Shown here in pieces: positions 1 through 6,497 of a DNA stretch of 10,705 nucleotides. The DNA lies in NCBI GenBank assembly GCA_013695495.1, contig JACDAK010000257.1, forward strand, positions 1 to 10,705, written 5' to 3'. Origin of the DNA: Blastocatellia bacterium (GTDB lineage Bacteria; Acidobacteriota; Blastocatellia; Pyrinomonadales; Pyrinomonadaceae). The translations under genes and the position numbers were made by a program. Position 1 is the stretch's first letter; each line of letters begins with the position of its first letter. Under the pieces are notes generated by a model. The model saw nothing but the letters and a program-made list of their open reading frames with translations. It was not told the origin of the DNA and made no database searches.

Positions 1-26
1 ATCTGGTTTCTTATGAGATCGCTCAT
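1..26 (-). CDS. Start of an unidentified gene downstream of trpE (partial)
   Basis: Only eight codons are inside the window (MSDLIRNQ, then it runs off the left edge). The ATG overlaps the trpE TGA in an ATGA junction, and a strong ribosome binding site (GGAGGG) lies a few bases upstream, so translation should be coupled to trpE. The expected neighbour of trpE is trpG, the glutamine amidotransferase subunit of anthranilate synthase, but TrpG usually begins with a short hydrophobic strand followed by DNYDSF, and this N-terminus does not show that. It could be trpG with an extension, another trp gene, or something else. I do not assign a function. Confidence 0.6.
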
Positions 27-1483
27 CGGTTCCCTCCCTCAGCCAGCTCGATCGCCCGCAGGAGGGCGGCGGCCTTGTTGATCGTCTCTTGGTACTCGGA
101 GGCTGGATCGGAATCCGCAACTATGCCGGCACCGGCTTGCACCGTTGCGACGTCGTTTTCGAGCACCATTGTGCGGATGGCGATGCATGTGTCCATGTTT
201 CCCGAGTAGTCAAAATAGCCGACCGCTCCCGAATAGACGCCGCGGGGGGTGGGTTCGAGTCGGCTGAGTATCTCGATCGCCGCGACCTTTGGCGCACCTG
301 AGACTGTCCCCGCCGGGAAGCACGCAGCGAGGGCGTCGAATCGGTCAAAGCGGTCCCGCAGCTTGGCAGACAGATAGCTGACTAAGTGCTGCACGTGCGA
401 ATATTTTTCAACGCTCATTATTCCGGAAACGTTCACAGAGCCGAACTCCGCCACTCGCCCCAGATCGTTTCGACCGAGGTCGACGAGCATAAGGTGCTCC
501 GCGACTTCCTTCGCATCGGCACGCATCTCGTTTGCCAGCTCTTCGTCTTTTACGGCGTCGGCACCGCGCGGACGAGTGCCGGCGATTGGGCGATATTCCA
601 GTTGGCTGCCGTTTGAACGCACGAGCATCTCGGGCGATGACCCGATGATCGATCGCCCTCCGAGCCTGATAAGGAACATATAAGGCGAGGGGTTGATTGA
701 ACGCATCGCACGGTAAATGGCAACGGGCTCGACGGATGTCGGACGCGAAAAGCATTGAGAAAGAACGACCTGATAAGCATCGCCAGCGGCGATCAGATGC
801 TTTATCTGCAGCACGGCCTTTTCGAAGTCGGCGCGTTCAAAGTTCGAGGTCACCGTAGTTTCACCTGTCTTGCGGCCGGGTGGTGGAAGAGTGACGGAGG
901 CCGACTCGAGCAAATTGCGGATCTGGTTATTATGCCGGCGTTCGTGCTCGATAAGCTCGGCGAGTTCTGTTTCGTTTTTAGCCTCGTCTGCGAAAACGAG
1001 CGAGACGATCTTGACGACCTGGCGTGCGTGGTCGAAGGCGACGATGCGGCGGCAGAACATGAAGACGGCTTCGTGGTCCTGGCGGGGCACGGCGGCTCGC
1101 AGCGTCGGCTCGAACCACGCCGAGCAGGCAAAACCCATGATGCCAATCGCGCCGCCCGAGAAGCCGGGAAGCGAGGCGTCGGGTTCGAGCACGTATTTGT
1201 CGAAATGCTGACGCAGAAATTCGATCATCGAAATTTCGAGACGCTCGTGATTCTCGCCGGTTGTCACGGTTACCGCCCGGTCGTTGCCGCGTGCGATGAA
1301 CCTCGGCTCAACGCCGATGAAAGAATAGCGGCCGAGCGATTCGCCGCCCTCGACGGATTCGAGAAGGAACGAGTTGTTACCTGCCGCGGCGAGTTTGAGG
1401 TAAACCGCGAGCGGGGTGAGCAAGTCGGCGGACATGGTGTCGACGACTGCGGTAACTTTGATCTTGTACGAATTACTGGACAT
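23..1483 (-). CDS. trpE: Anthranilate synthase component I
   Basis: This 486-residue protein is the chorismate-using subunit that makes anthranilate, the first step of tryptophan synthesis, with ammonia supplied by a TrpG partner. The N-terminal LLES motif (residues 40-43) is part of the tryptophan feedback site. The C-terminal chorismate-binding half shows NPSPYMF (264-270), PIAGTRPRG (299-307), DLGRNDLGRV (335-344), PAGTVSGAPK (390-399) and GAGIVADSDP (451-460). The Ala in PIAGT separates it from aminodeoxychorismate synthase (PabB), which has Lys there. An unusual point is GFACSAWFEP near residue 117, where relatives usually have GYDxxRxFE. The ATG is preceded by AGGGGG and seven T; both lie in the attenuator terminator. 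A Trp-rich leader peptide upstream independently supports TrpE over PabB. Confidence 0.95.
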   Translation of the reverse strand: MSSNSYKIKVTAVVDTMSADLLTPLAVYLKLAAAGNNSFLLESVEGGESLGRYSFIGVEPRFIARGNDRAVTVTTGENHERLEISMIEFLRQHFDKYVLEPDASLPGFSGGAIGIMGFACSAWFEPTLRAAVPRQDHEAVFMFCRRIVAFDHARQVVKIVSLVFADEAKNETELAELIEHERRHNNQIRNLLESASVTLPPPGRKTGETTVTSNFERADFEKAVLQIKHLIAAGDAYQVVLSQCFSRPTSVEPVAIYRAMRSINPSPYMFLIRLGGRSIIGSSPEMLVRSNGSQLEYRPIAGTRPRGADAVKDEELANEMRADAKEVAEHLMLVDLGRNDLGRVAEFGSVNVSGIMSVEKYSHVQHLVSYLSAKLRDRFDRFDALAACFPAGTVSGAPKVAAIEILSRLEPTPRGVYSGAVGYFDYSGNMDTCIAIRTMVLENDVATVQAGAGIVADSDPASEYQETINKAAALLRAIELAEGGNR

Positions 1484-1516
1484 AAAAAAACCCCCTGCTG
1501 CGTGAGTCAGGCGGTT
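1484..1516 (-). terminator. trp attenuator terminator hairpin
   Basis: Read on the minus strand, AACCGCCTG (1516-1508) pairs with CAGGGGGTT (1497-1489) around a 10-base loop: nine positions with one internal G-G mismatch. The 3' arm runs straight into the T tract at 1490-1484, which ends at the trpE ATG. The 3' arm also contains AGGGGG, the ribosome binding site of trpE, so the same hairpin would both stop transcription and hide that site. The pairing is a hand reading; no folding energy was computed. Confidence 0.8.
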
Positions 1517-1540
1517 CGTTTGAAACTTGGTATCGGTATT

Positions 1541-1554
1541 TGCCTAGTTAGGCA
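1541..1554 (-). repeat. Inverted repeat over the trpL stop codon
   Basis: TGCCTA and TAGGCA form a perfect inverted repeat separated by AC; sterically this gives a five-pair stem with a four-base loop. It covers the TAG stop codon of trpL. It may be a pause hairpin or only chance; its role is not shown by the sequence. Confidence 0.45.
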
Positions 1555-1645
1555 TCACAGAAACTTCGCTTGCAGACACGACCGCACAAACAGCCCACCA
1601 TTGCCAGGTGTTGATCGTGATCGCGTGATTTGCGTTGCGTTTCAT
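1544..1645 (-). CDS. trpL: trp operon leader peptide
   Basis: A 33-codon frame lies between hisIE and trpE, starting with ATG at 1645 and ending with TAG at 1544-1546. It carries Trp codons at residues 14, 16 and 17 (TWQWWAV), which is the expected sensor for a gene of tryptophan synthesis. There is no Shine-Dalgarno sequence, but a strong promoter places the transcription start on or next to the ATG, so it is probably read as a leaderless mRNA. The peptide has no expected enzymatic role; its translation is the measuring device. Oddly, 16 codons follow the last Trp, so a ribosome at the stop codon does not sit over segment 2, and the switch would depend on the 1:2 hairpin re-forming behind the ribosome. 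Confidence 0.9.
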   Translation of the reverse strand: MKRNANHAITINTWQWWAVCAVVSASEVSVMPN

Positions 1646-1652
1646 TGTGGCT

Positions 1653-1682
1653 ATATTAGGCAGATGACGCGGGCGGTGTCAA
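1653..1682 (-). promoter_or_regulatory. trp promoter inside the 3' end of hisIE
   Basis: TTGACA (1682-1677) is a perfect -35 hexamer, followed after 18 bases by TAATAT (1658-1653), a good -10. The first three bases of the -10 are the TAA stop codon of hisIE. The seven bases after the -10 lead to A1645, the first base of the trpL ATG, so the start of transcription is predicted at or within a base or two of the leader start codon. This gives trpE its own promoter in addition to any read-through from his. Confidence 0.8.
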
Positions 1683-2282
1683 TCCGGCACGCGTCTGAAG
1701 CGTTGCAAGCACCTCATCAAGTGTGATCTCTTTTTCCGCGAACAGTACCATCAGGTGGTAGAGCAGGTCGGCCGCCTCGCCTTTGAGCGCGTCGCGGTCG
1801 GTGCCCATGCTTGCAATGACGACCTCGACAGCTTCTTCGCCCACTTTCTGAGCGATCTTGTTTACACCTGCGGCGAAGAGCGTGGCGGTGTACGAACCCG
1901 GCGGAGGGTTGCGGCGGCGGTCGGCGATGACGCTTTCGAGCTGGCGAAGAAAGTCGCCGGCGTCTTGCTCTTTGCTGAAGCAAGTGTCGGCGCCCGTGTG
2001 GCAGACAGGCCCGGTTGGCGTCGCGTGGACGAGCAGAGTATCGGCATCGCAATCCAGGCGAATGTCTTTCAGCGTGAGGTAGTTTCCGCTGGTCTCGCCC
2101 TTTGTCCAAAGCTGTTGCCGCGACCGTGAATAGAACGTCACGCGGCCGGATTCGATCGTTCGCTCGACGGCGGGGCGATCCATGAAGCCGACCATCAGGA
2201 CACGGCGCGTTGCAGCATCCTGGACAACGGCGGGAACCAGACCGTCTGTATATTTTGCAAAATCTATCTCGTTGATGTTCAT
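1656..2282 (-). CDS. hisIE: Bifunctional phosphoribosyl-AMP cyclohydrolase / phosphoribosyl-ATP pyrophosphatase
   Basis: This 208-residue fusion carries out steps 2 and 3 of histidine synthesis in the cytoplasm. The N-terminal HisI domain (about 1-115) has the metal site DCDADT (77-82) and the cysteines of VCHTGADTC (C94, C101) that bind zinc. The C-terminal HisE domain (about 116-205) is helical, with EEAVE (149-153) and EAADLLYH (169-176), the acidic residues that bind magnesium in this pyrophosphatase. Length is normal for the fusion. The ATG shares one base with the hisF stop (TGATG), with GAGGT nine bases upstream. It is the last his gene; its stop codon forms part of the trp -10 box, and no separate his terminator exists before the trp leader. 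Confidence 0.96.
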   Translation of the reverse strand: MNINEIDFAKYTDGLVPAVVQDAATRRVLMVGFMDRPAVERTIESGRVTFYSRSRQQLWTKGETSGNYLTLKDIRLDCDADTLLVHATPTGPVCHTGADTCFSKEQDAGDFLRQLESVIADRRRNPPPGSYTATLFAAGVNKIAQKVGEEAVEVVIASMGTDRDALKGEAADLLYHLMVLFAEKEITLDEVLATLQTRAGLTPPASSA

Positions 2283-3037
2283 CAGATGCGTACCTCTATT
2301 CCGCGTTCTTCTAAAAACTTTTTCAGCTCGGGCAGTTCGATCTCGCCAAAGTGAAAGACACTTGCGGCGAGTGCGGCGTCGGCGCCTGCAAGCGTGAAAA
2401 CCTCGGCAAAATGGTCGAGCGTTCCGGCGCCGCCGGATGCGATGACGGGGACGGTGACGGCATCGGTAACCGCACGTGTCAGCTCGATGTCGAAGCCGTC
2501 TTTTGTGCCGTCAGCGTCCATGGAGGTGAGCAAGATCTCACCTGCACCGAGCTCGACGCCGCGCGTGGCCCATTCGATAGCGTCGATGCCGGCAGGGACG
2601 CGGCCGCCGTTAAGATAAGTGCCCCATCCGGCGTTCTCACGTCTCGCATCGATCGCCAGCACGATGCATTGCGAGCCAAAAGCATGCGCCGCCTCTTGCA
2701 GCAGATCGGGGCGGCTCAGTGCGGCGGAGTTGATCGAGACCTTGTCGGCACCGGCCGTCAGCAGGATTTCGATATCGGCGACCGCGGAGATGCCGCCGCC
2801 GACCGTGAATGGTATGTCGATCTCTGCGGAGATCGTTTCGACCAGCTCCGTCAGCGTCTTTCGCCGCTCGTGCGATGCGGTGATGTCGAGGAAAACAAGT
2901 TCGTCGGCGCCGCGTCGGCTGTATTCCTTTGCGAGCTCGATGGGGTCGCCGGCGTCGCGGAGCCCCACGAAATTAGTGCCTTTGACGGTCCGGCCGTCCT
3001 TGACGTCGAGACAAGGGATGATGCGTTTAGCGGGCAT
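2282..3037 (-). CDS. hisF: Imidazole glycerol phosphate synthase cyclase subunit
   Basis: This 251-residue (beta/alpha)8 barrel uses ammonia from HisH to turn PRFAR into imidazole glycerol phosphate and AICAR. It begins with RIIPCLDVKDGRTVKG; the two catalytic aspartates are D11 and D130 (LAIDAR), the same numbers as in E. coli HisF. Phosphate-binding loops are at TVGGGI (78-83) and ASGGAG (200-205). The start ATG has a clear GGAGG six bases upstream and overlaps the end of hisA by 11 bases. Length is typical. Together with HisH it forms the heterodimeric synthase. Confidence 0.97.
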   Translation of the reverse strand: MPAKRIIPCLDVKDGRTVKGTNFVGLRDAGDPIELAKEYSRRGADELVFLDITASHERRKTLTELVETISAEIDIPFTVGGGISAVADIEILLTAGADKVSINSAALSRPDLLQEAAHAFGSQCIVLAIDARRENAGWGTYLNGGRVPAGIDAIEWATRGVELGAGEILLTSMDADGTKDGFDIELTRAVTDAVTVPVIASGGAGTLDHFAEVFTLAGADAALAASVFHFGEIELPELKKFLEERGIEVRI

Positions 3038-3767
3038 GTTCTGCCTCCGGGTTCAGAAATTCTGCGAACTCTTTCGGCTTGATCACACCCTCGTAGACAG
3101 CCTTGCCGACGATAACACCTGAGCAGCCTGCGGCGTGGAGTTCGCGGATGTCGTCGGCGTTTCGAACGCCGCCGCTGGCAATGAGATTGAGGCCGGGGTG
3201 CGCCGCAAGCAGCTCTCGATAAAGACCGGTTGCGGGGCCCTGCATCGCTCCGTCTTTTGAAACGTCCGTAACGAAAACGGCTGACGCGAGCGGTGCAGTT
3301 TTCCGGAGGAAGTCGGATAGGTCGACCTCGGTGTCGGTTAGCCAGCCGTCGACGGCGAGATTGCGGCCGCGCACATCGGCCCCGAGGAGGAACTTTTCGC
3401 GGCCATACTCCGCGGACCATCCGGCGAACCGCTGTGGATCTTTGACCGCGACGCTGCCGATGCCGGCGATCGACGCCCCGGCACCGAAAACGGAGCTTAG
3501 GTCCTCATCGCGTTTAATGCCGCCGCTGAAATCGATCACGAGCAAGGTTGCGGCGGCGACGCGTTCGAGCACTGCGAGATTAGTAACGCGGCCGGCGCGT
3601 GCGCCGTCTAGGTCGACCATGTGCAGCCGTCGGAGGCCTGCGGCTTCGAATCCCTTTGCGGTTTCGACGGGGTCGGCTTCGTACACGGTTCGGCGGGCGA
3701 AGTCGCCCTGCGAGAGCCGGACGCAGCGCCCATCGATGATGTCCATTGCGGGGATGATCTCGATCAT
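3027..3767 (-). CDS. hisA: ProFAR isomerase (1-(5-phosphoribosyl)-5-[(5-phosphoribosylamino)methylideneamino]imidazole-4-carboxamide isomerase)
   Basis: This 246-residue barrel opens the ribose ring of ProFAR by an Amadori rearrangement to give PRFAR, the HisF substrate. It starts IIPAMDIIDGRCVRL with catalytic D9; LLGADVRG places D131, and FVTDVSKDG (165-173) gives the conserved Thr-Asp. IASGGVR (196-202) is the C-terminal phosphate loop. It is homologous to HisF, as usual. The open frame extends about 100 codons further upstream, but that part lies inside hisH; the ATG at 3767 is chosen because it forms an ATGA overlap with the hisH stop and matches the family start. Confidence 0.96.
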   Translation of the reverse strand: MIEIIPAMDIIDGRCVRLSQGDFARRTVYEADPVETAKGFEAAGLRRLHMVDLDGARAGRVTNLAVLERVAAATLLVIDFSGGIKRDEDLSSVFGAGASIAGIGSVAVKDPQRFAGWSAEYGREKFLLGADVRGRNLAVDGWLTDTEVDLSDFLRKTAPLASAVFVTDVSKDGAMQGPATGLYRELLAAHPGLNLIASGGVRNADDIRELHAAGCSGVIVGKAVYEGVIKPKEFAEFLNPEAEHAR

Positions 3768-4351
3768 ATATTCAAGAAGTTTTGCAGTACGCGCGAGCCG
3801 GCTGCGCCCGAGCGTTCGGGGTGAAACTGGACGGCGTAAAAGTTTCGGAACTCGACCGCAGCCGAAAACGTCGAGCCGTGTTCTGCCTCGGCTGTTGTGT
3901 GTTCGCCGGGTTCGAGGTGATAGCCGTGAACGAAATACATGAATGCGGCGTCGGGAACGCCTTCGAATAGTTGCGAGCGAGTTCGCGTAATACGGCTCCA
4001 GCCCATGTGCGGCACCTTTAGGCCGGGCGATGCGGCAAACCGCCGAACGCGATGCGGCAGAATACCTAGGCACTTTGCGTCGTTCTCGTCAGACGATTCG
4101 CACAGGAGCTGCATGCCGAGGCAGATGCCGAGAACCGGTTGCGTGAGAGCCGCGATCGTTTTGTCGAGGCCTTTTTCGCGTAGGTATGCCATGGCGGTCG
4201 ACGCCTCGCCGACACCCGGGAAGACGACGCGTTCGGCGGCGGCAAGCTCGGCCGCGTCATCGGTAATGACGGCTTCGACGCCCAAGCGTGCGAATGCGTT
4301 TGCGACGGAGCGCACATTTCCGGCGCGGTATTTGATTATTGCGACTTTCAC
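3764..4351 (-). CDS. hisH: Imidazole glycerol phosphate synthase glutaminase subunit
   Basis: This 195-residue class I glutamine amidotransferase releases ammonia from glutamine for HisF. The nucleophile is C77 in LGICLGMQLL, and the other triad members are H177 and E179 in QFHPE. Oxyanion and docking regions (PGVG at 45-48, YFVHGYH at 139-145) are present. The start is GTG, three bases after the hisB stop; it fits the family N-terminus (a short beta strand, then a GN turn), and an AGGGGG lies about 14 bases upstream, which is far. Translational coupling to hisB is likely. Length matches the family. Confidence 0.96.
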   Translation of the reverse strand: MKVAIIKYRAGNVRSVANAFARLGVEAVITDDAAELAAAERVVFPGVGEASTAMAYLREKGLDKTIAALTQPVLGICLGMQLLCESSDENDAKCLGILPHRVRRFAASPGLKVPHMGWSRITRTRSQLFEGVPDAAFMYFVHGYHLEPGEHTTAEAEHGSTFSAAVEFRNFYAVQFHPERSGAAGSRVLQNFLNI

Positions 4352-4354
4352 GTT

Positions 4355-5455
4355 CTAAATGACCCCCTTTGTGCTGGGCAGGGCCTCGCCTTCGCGACGC
4401 ACGGCCATCTTTATCGAGCGGGCGAACGCCTTGAAGATAGCCTCGATCTTGTGGTGCTCGTTCGTGCCCTCGGCCTTGATATTGAGGTTGCACTTTGCCG
4501 AATCGGTGAACGATTTGAAGAAGTGAACAAACATCTCGGTCGGCATCTCGCCGATCTTTTCACGCTTGAACTCCGCGTCCCAGACGATCCAGTTTCGGCC
4601 GCCGAAATCGAGGGCGACCTGTGCGAGGCAGTCGTCCATGGGCAAGCAGAAACCGTAGCGAGCGAGGCCGCGCTTGTCGGCAAGTGCCTCGGCAAACGCA
4701 TCGCCGAGGGTTATGGCGACGTCCTCTATCGTGTGATGCTCGTCGATCTCGAGGTCGCCGTTGGCGGCAATGCGCAGGTCAAGCGAACCGTGACGTGCGA
4801 GCTGATCGAGCATGTGATCAAAGAACGGGATGCCGGTGGAGATTTCGGACCGGCCGGTGCCGTCGAGGTTAAGCTCGATATTGATGTCCGTCTCGTTAGT
4901 CTTGCGGTGGACGGTGGCAGTTCGCGGGGGATTGCGGAGAAAATCGTAGATCTCGCGCCAGCCGGCGGCTTTTAGCGCGATGGTTTCGCTCACGGGTGCG
5001 GTGAAGTTCCCGTTCTCAATGAAGATCGCCTTTGCCCCGAGATTGGCAGCGAGTTGTACGTCGGTCAATCGGTCGCCGATGACGAATGAGTTGGCGAGGT
5101 TGTAATCGCCCTGCATATATCGCGTCAGCATGCCCGTTCCCGGCTTGCGGCTCGGCTCGGCTTCGTGCTCAAAGCTGCGGTCGATGAGCACGTCTGTGAA
5201 CTCGATGCCCTCGGCGGCGAGGGTGTTCACGATGAACGCCTGCACAGGAGCAAAGTTCTCTTCGGGAAAAGCGTCGGTGCCCAGGCCGTCTTGGTTGGTA
5301 ACCATCACAAGGTCGTAATCGGTCTCGGCGGCGATGCGGCCGAGCCATGTGAAGACGCCGGGCAGGAACCGCAGCTTCGCGAACGAATCGACCTGAAAAT
5401 CTTCTGGCTCCGCGATGAGCGTGCCGTCGCGATCAATAAATAATGCTCGTTTCAT
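4355..5455 (-). CDS. hisB: Bifunctional histidinol-phosphatase / imidazoleglycerol-phosphate dehydratase
   Basis: This 366-residue fusion carries out steps 7 and 9. The N-terminal HAD phosphatase (about 1-165) has the nucleophile motif D8-R-D10-GT, TNQDG (53-57), K104 and GDRLTD (127-132). The C-terminal IGP dehydratase (about 180-366) has the two metal-binding DEHH/NEHH-type clusters (E239-H240-H241 and E333-H334-H335), FFDHMLDQ (211-218) and the C-terminal LPSTKG signature. The zinc loop of the E. coli phosphatase, which uses three Cys and one His, is replaced here by RSFEHEAEPSRKP (93-105) with no Cys. The ATG overlaps the end of hisC by 23 bases and has GAGGA close upstream. Confidence 0.96.
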   Translation of the reverse strand: MKRALFIDRDGTLIAEPEDFQVDSFAKLRFLPGVFTWLGRIAAETDYDLVMVTNQDGLGTDAFPEENFAPVQAFIVNTLAAEGIEFTDVLIDRSFEHEAEPSRKPGTGMLTRYMQGDYNLANSFVIGDRLTDVQLAANLGAKAIFIENGNFTAPVSETIALKAAGWREIYDFLRNPPRTATVHRKTNETDINIELNLDGTGRSEISTGIPFFDHMLDQLARHGSLDLRIAANGDLEIDEHHTIEDVAITLGDAFAEALADKRGLARYGFCLPMDDCLAQVALDFGGRNWIVWDAEFKREKIGEMPTEMFVHFFKSFTDSAKCNLNIKAEGTNEHHKIEAIFKAFARSIKMAVRREGEALPSTKGVI

Positions 5456-6497
5456 AATTCCTCAATGCTTCCATCAAAAGCTGGTTCTCGGCCGCCGTTC
5501 CTATTGTGATCCTCAGACAGCCTTCGCACAGCTCGACTTTGCTTCGGTCGCGGACGACGATGCGTTCAGCGATGAGTCGGCGATACGTTGCGGCGGCATC
5601 GGACACGCGGACCAGCAGGAAATTTGCGTCGGACGGGTAGACGGTTTGAACGAAAGACAGAGCGTTCAGTTGCTGCTCAAGTTTCTTACGTTCAGACACG
5701 GTCTCGGTAACGGTTTGCGTTAGCCAGTCTGTATTTTCCAGAGCCGTAAGTGCCAGTTCCTGCGACACCCGGCTGACGTTATAGGGCGGCTTGACCTTGT
5801 TCATCAGTGCAATGATGTTTGCGTCGGCGAAAGCGGTGCCCACGCGGAGGCCTGCCAGGCCCCAGGCTTTTGAGAGGGTCTGCAGAACTATGAGGTTTGG
5901 GAAATCGCATATCCGATCGGCCCATGACGGTGTGGCGGCAAAGTCGATGTATGCCTCGTCGATAACGACGATGGCGGGAAAGTGCTGCAGGATATCGGTA
6001 ACCGACGACGTGTCCATCAGGTTGCCGGTCGGGTTGTTGGGCGAGCACACGAAGACGAGTTTCGTATTTTCACCCACGGCTGCGAGCATCGACTCTGCGT
6101 TCAAACCGAAATCCGCGTTGAGAGGAGCGTGGTTGACGGCGATGTCGTTGATGCCGGCTGAGACCTCGTACATTCCGTAGGTCGGGGGGCAGGTGATGAC
6201 GTTGTCGACGCCGGGGCGGCAGAATATGCGGAACAAAAGGTCGACGGCCTCATCGCTTCCGTTTCCGATGAAAACCTGGTCGGTGCCGACGCGACGTAAT
6301 TCCGCGATGCGAGCTTTTAGCGCCATTTGCAGTGGGTCGGGATAGCGATTTAGCCCGTTGCCGACGGGTGAGCCGAAGGCGTTCTCATTGGCATCTAGGA
6401 ACACCTCAGCGTCGCCGGCGAACTCGGATCTTGCGGACGAATAGGGCCGCAGCCGGCGGATGTTTTCGCGCACGAGGCGGTCAAGCTGAAAGCTCAT
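5433..6497 (-). CDS. hisC: Histidinol-phosphate aminotransferase
   Basis: This 354-residue PLP enzyme of fold type I transfers the amino group of glutamate to imidazole acetol phosphate. DANENAFGS (35-43) and RYPDP (51-55) bind substrate and mark HisC; SPNNPTG (152-158), DEAYIDF (180-186) and the PLP lysine K210 in TLSKAWGLAGLRVG are clear; R329 in the C-terminal LRIT motif binds the substrate phosphate or carboxylate in the family. The frame is open for 100 codons further upstream, but the ATG at 6497 has a perfect AAGGAGG and gives the family N-terminus. It overlaps the end of hisD by 17 bases. Confidence 0.96.
   Translation of the reverse strand: MSFQLDRLVRENIRRLRPYSSARSEFAGDAEVFLDANENAFGSPVGNGLNRYPDPLQMALKARIAELRRVGTDQVFIGNGSDEAVDLLFRIFCRPGVDNVITCPPTYGMYEVSAGINDIAVNHAPLNADFGLNAESMLAAVGENTKLVFVCSPNNPTGNLMDTSSVTDILQHFPAIVVIDEAYIDFAATPSWADRICDFPNLIVLQTLSKAWGLAGLRVGTAFADANIIALMNKVKPPYNVSRVSQELALTALENTDWLTQTVTETVSERKKLEQQLNALSFVQTVYPSDANFLLVRVSDAAATYRRLIAERIVVRDRSKVELCEGCLRITIGTAAENQLLMEALRNYETSIIY

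Larger units (their letters stand above)
1484..1645 (-). promoter_or_regulatory. trp leader: ribosome-mediated transcription attenuator
   Basis: The leader contains the trpL peptide and alternative pairings. Segment 1, CACGATC (1619-1613), pairs with segment 2, GGTCGTG (1583-1577), in seven base pairs including one G-U, with the Trp codons inside the loop. Segment 2, GCGGTCGT (1585-1578), can instead pair with segment 3, ACGAACCGC (1519-1511), in eight pairs with one bulged A at 1516. That antiterminator takes most of the 5' arm of the terminator (1516-1508). A ribosome stalled on the first Trp codon would cover segment 1 and free segment 2, allowing trpE transcription. With ample charged tRNA-Trp, 1:2 and then the terminator would form. 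Confidence 0.85.

Noticed and set aside
23..1483. Assignment as PabB (aminodeoxychorismate synthase)
   Set aside because: PIAGT with Ala instead of PIKGT, the LLES feedback motif and the Trp leader peptide all favour TrpE.
1484..1645. T-box or riboswitch control of trpE
   Set aside because: No T-box-like conserved sequence was seen and the leader is short; the Trp-rich translated frame with matched pairings explains it directly.
755..1726. Plus-strand open frame of 323 codons opposite trpE
   Set aside because: It lies antisense to a gene with full TrpE motifs, has no recognisable domains, and runs across the trp leader and hisIE end. Long antisense frames are common in GC-rich genes.
2351..3082. 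Plus-strand open frame of 243 codons opposite hisF
   Set aside because: Antisense shadow of hisF, which has its catalytic residues and a ribosome binding site; the frame shows no family features.
3768..4073. 102-codon upstream extension of hisA
   Set aside because: It lies inside hisH and is Arg-rich; the ATG at 3767 matches the HisA N-terminus and overlaps the hisH stop as ATGA.
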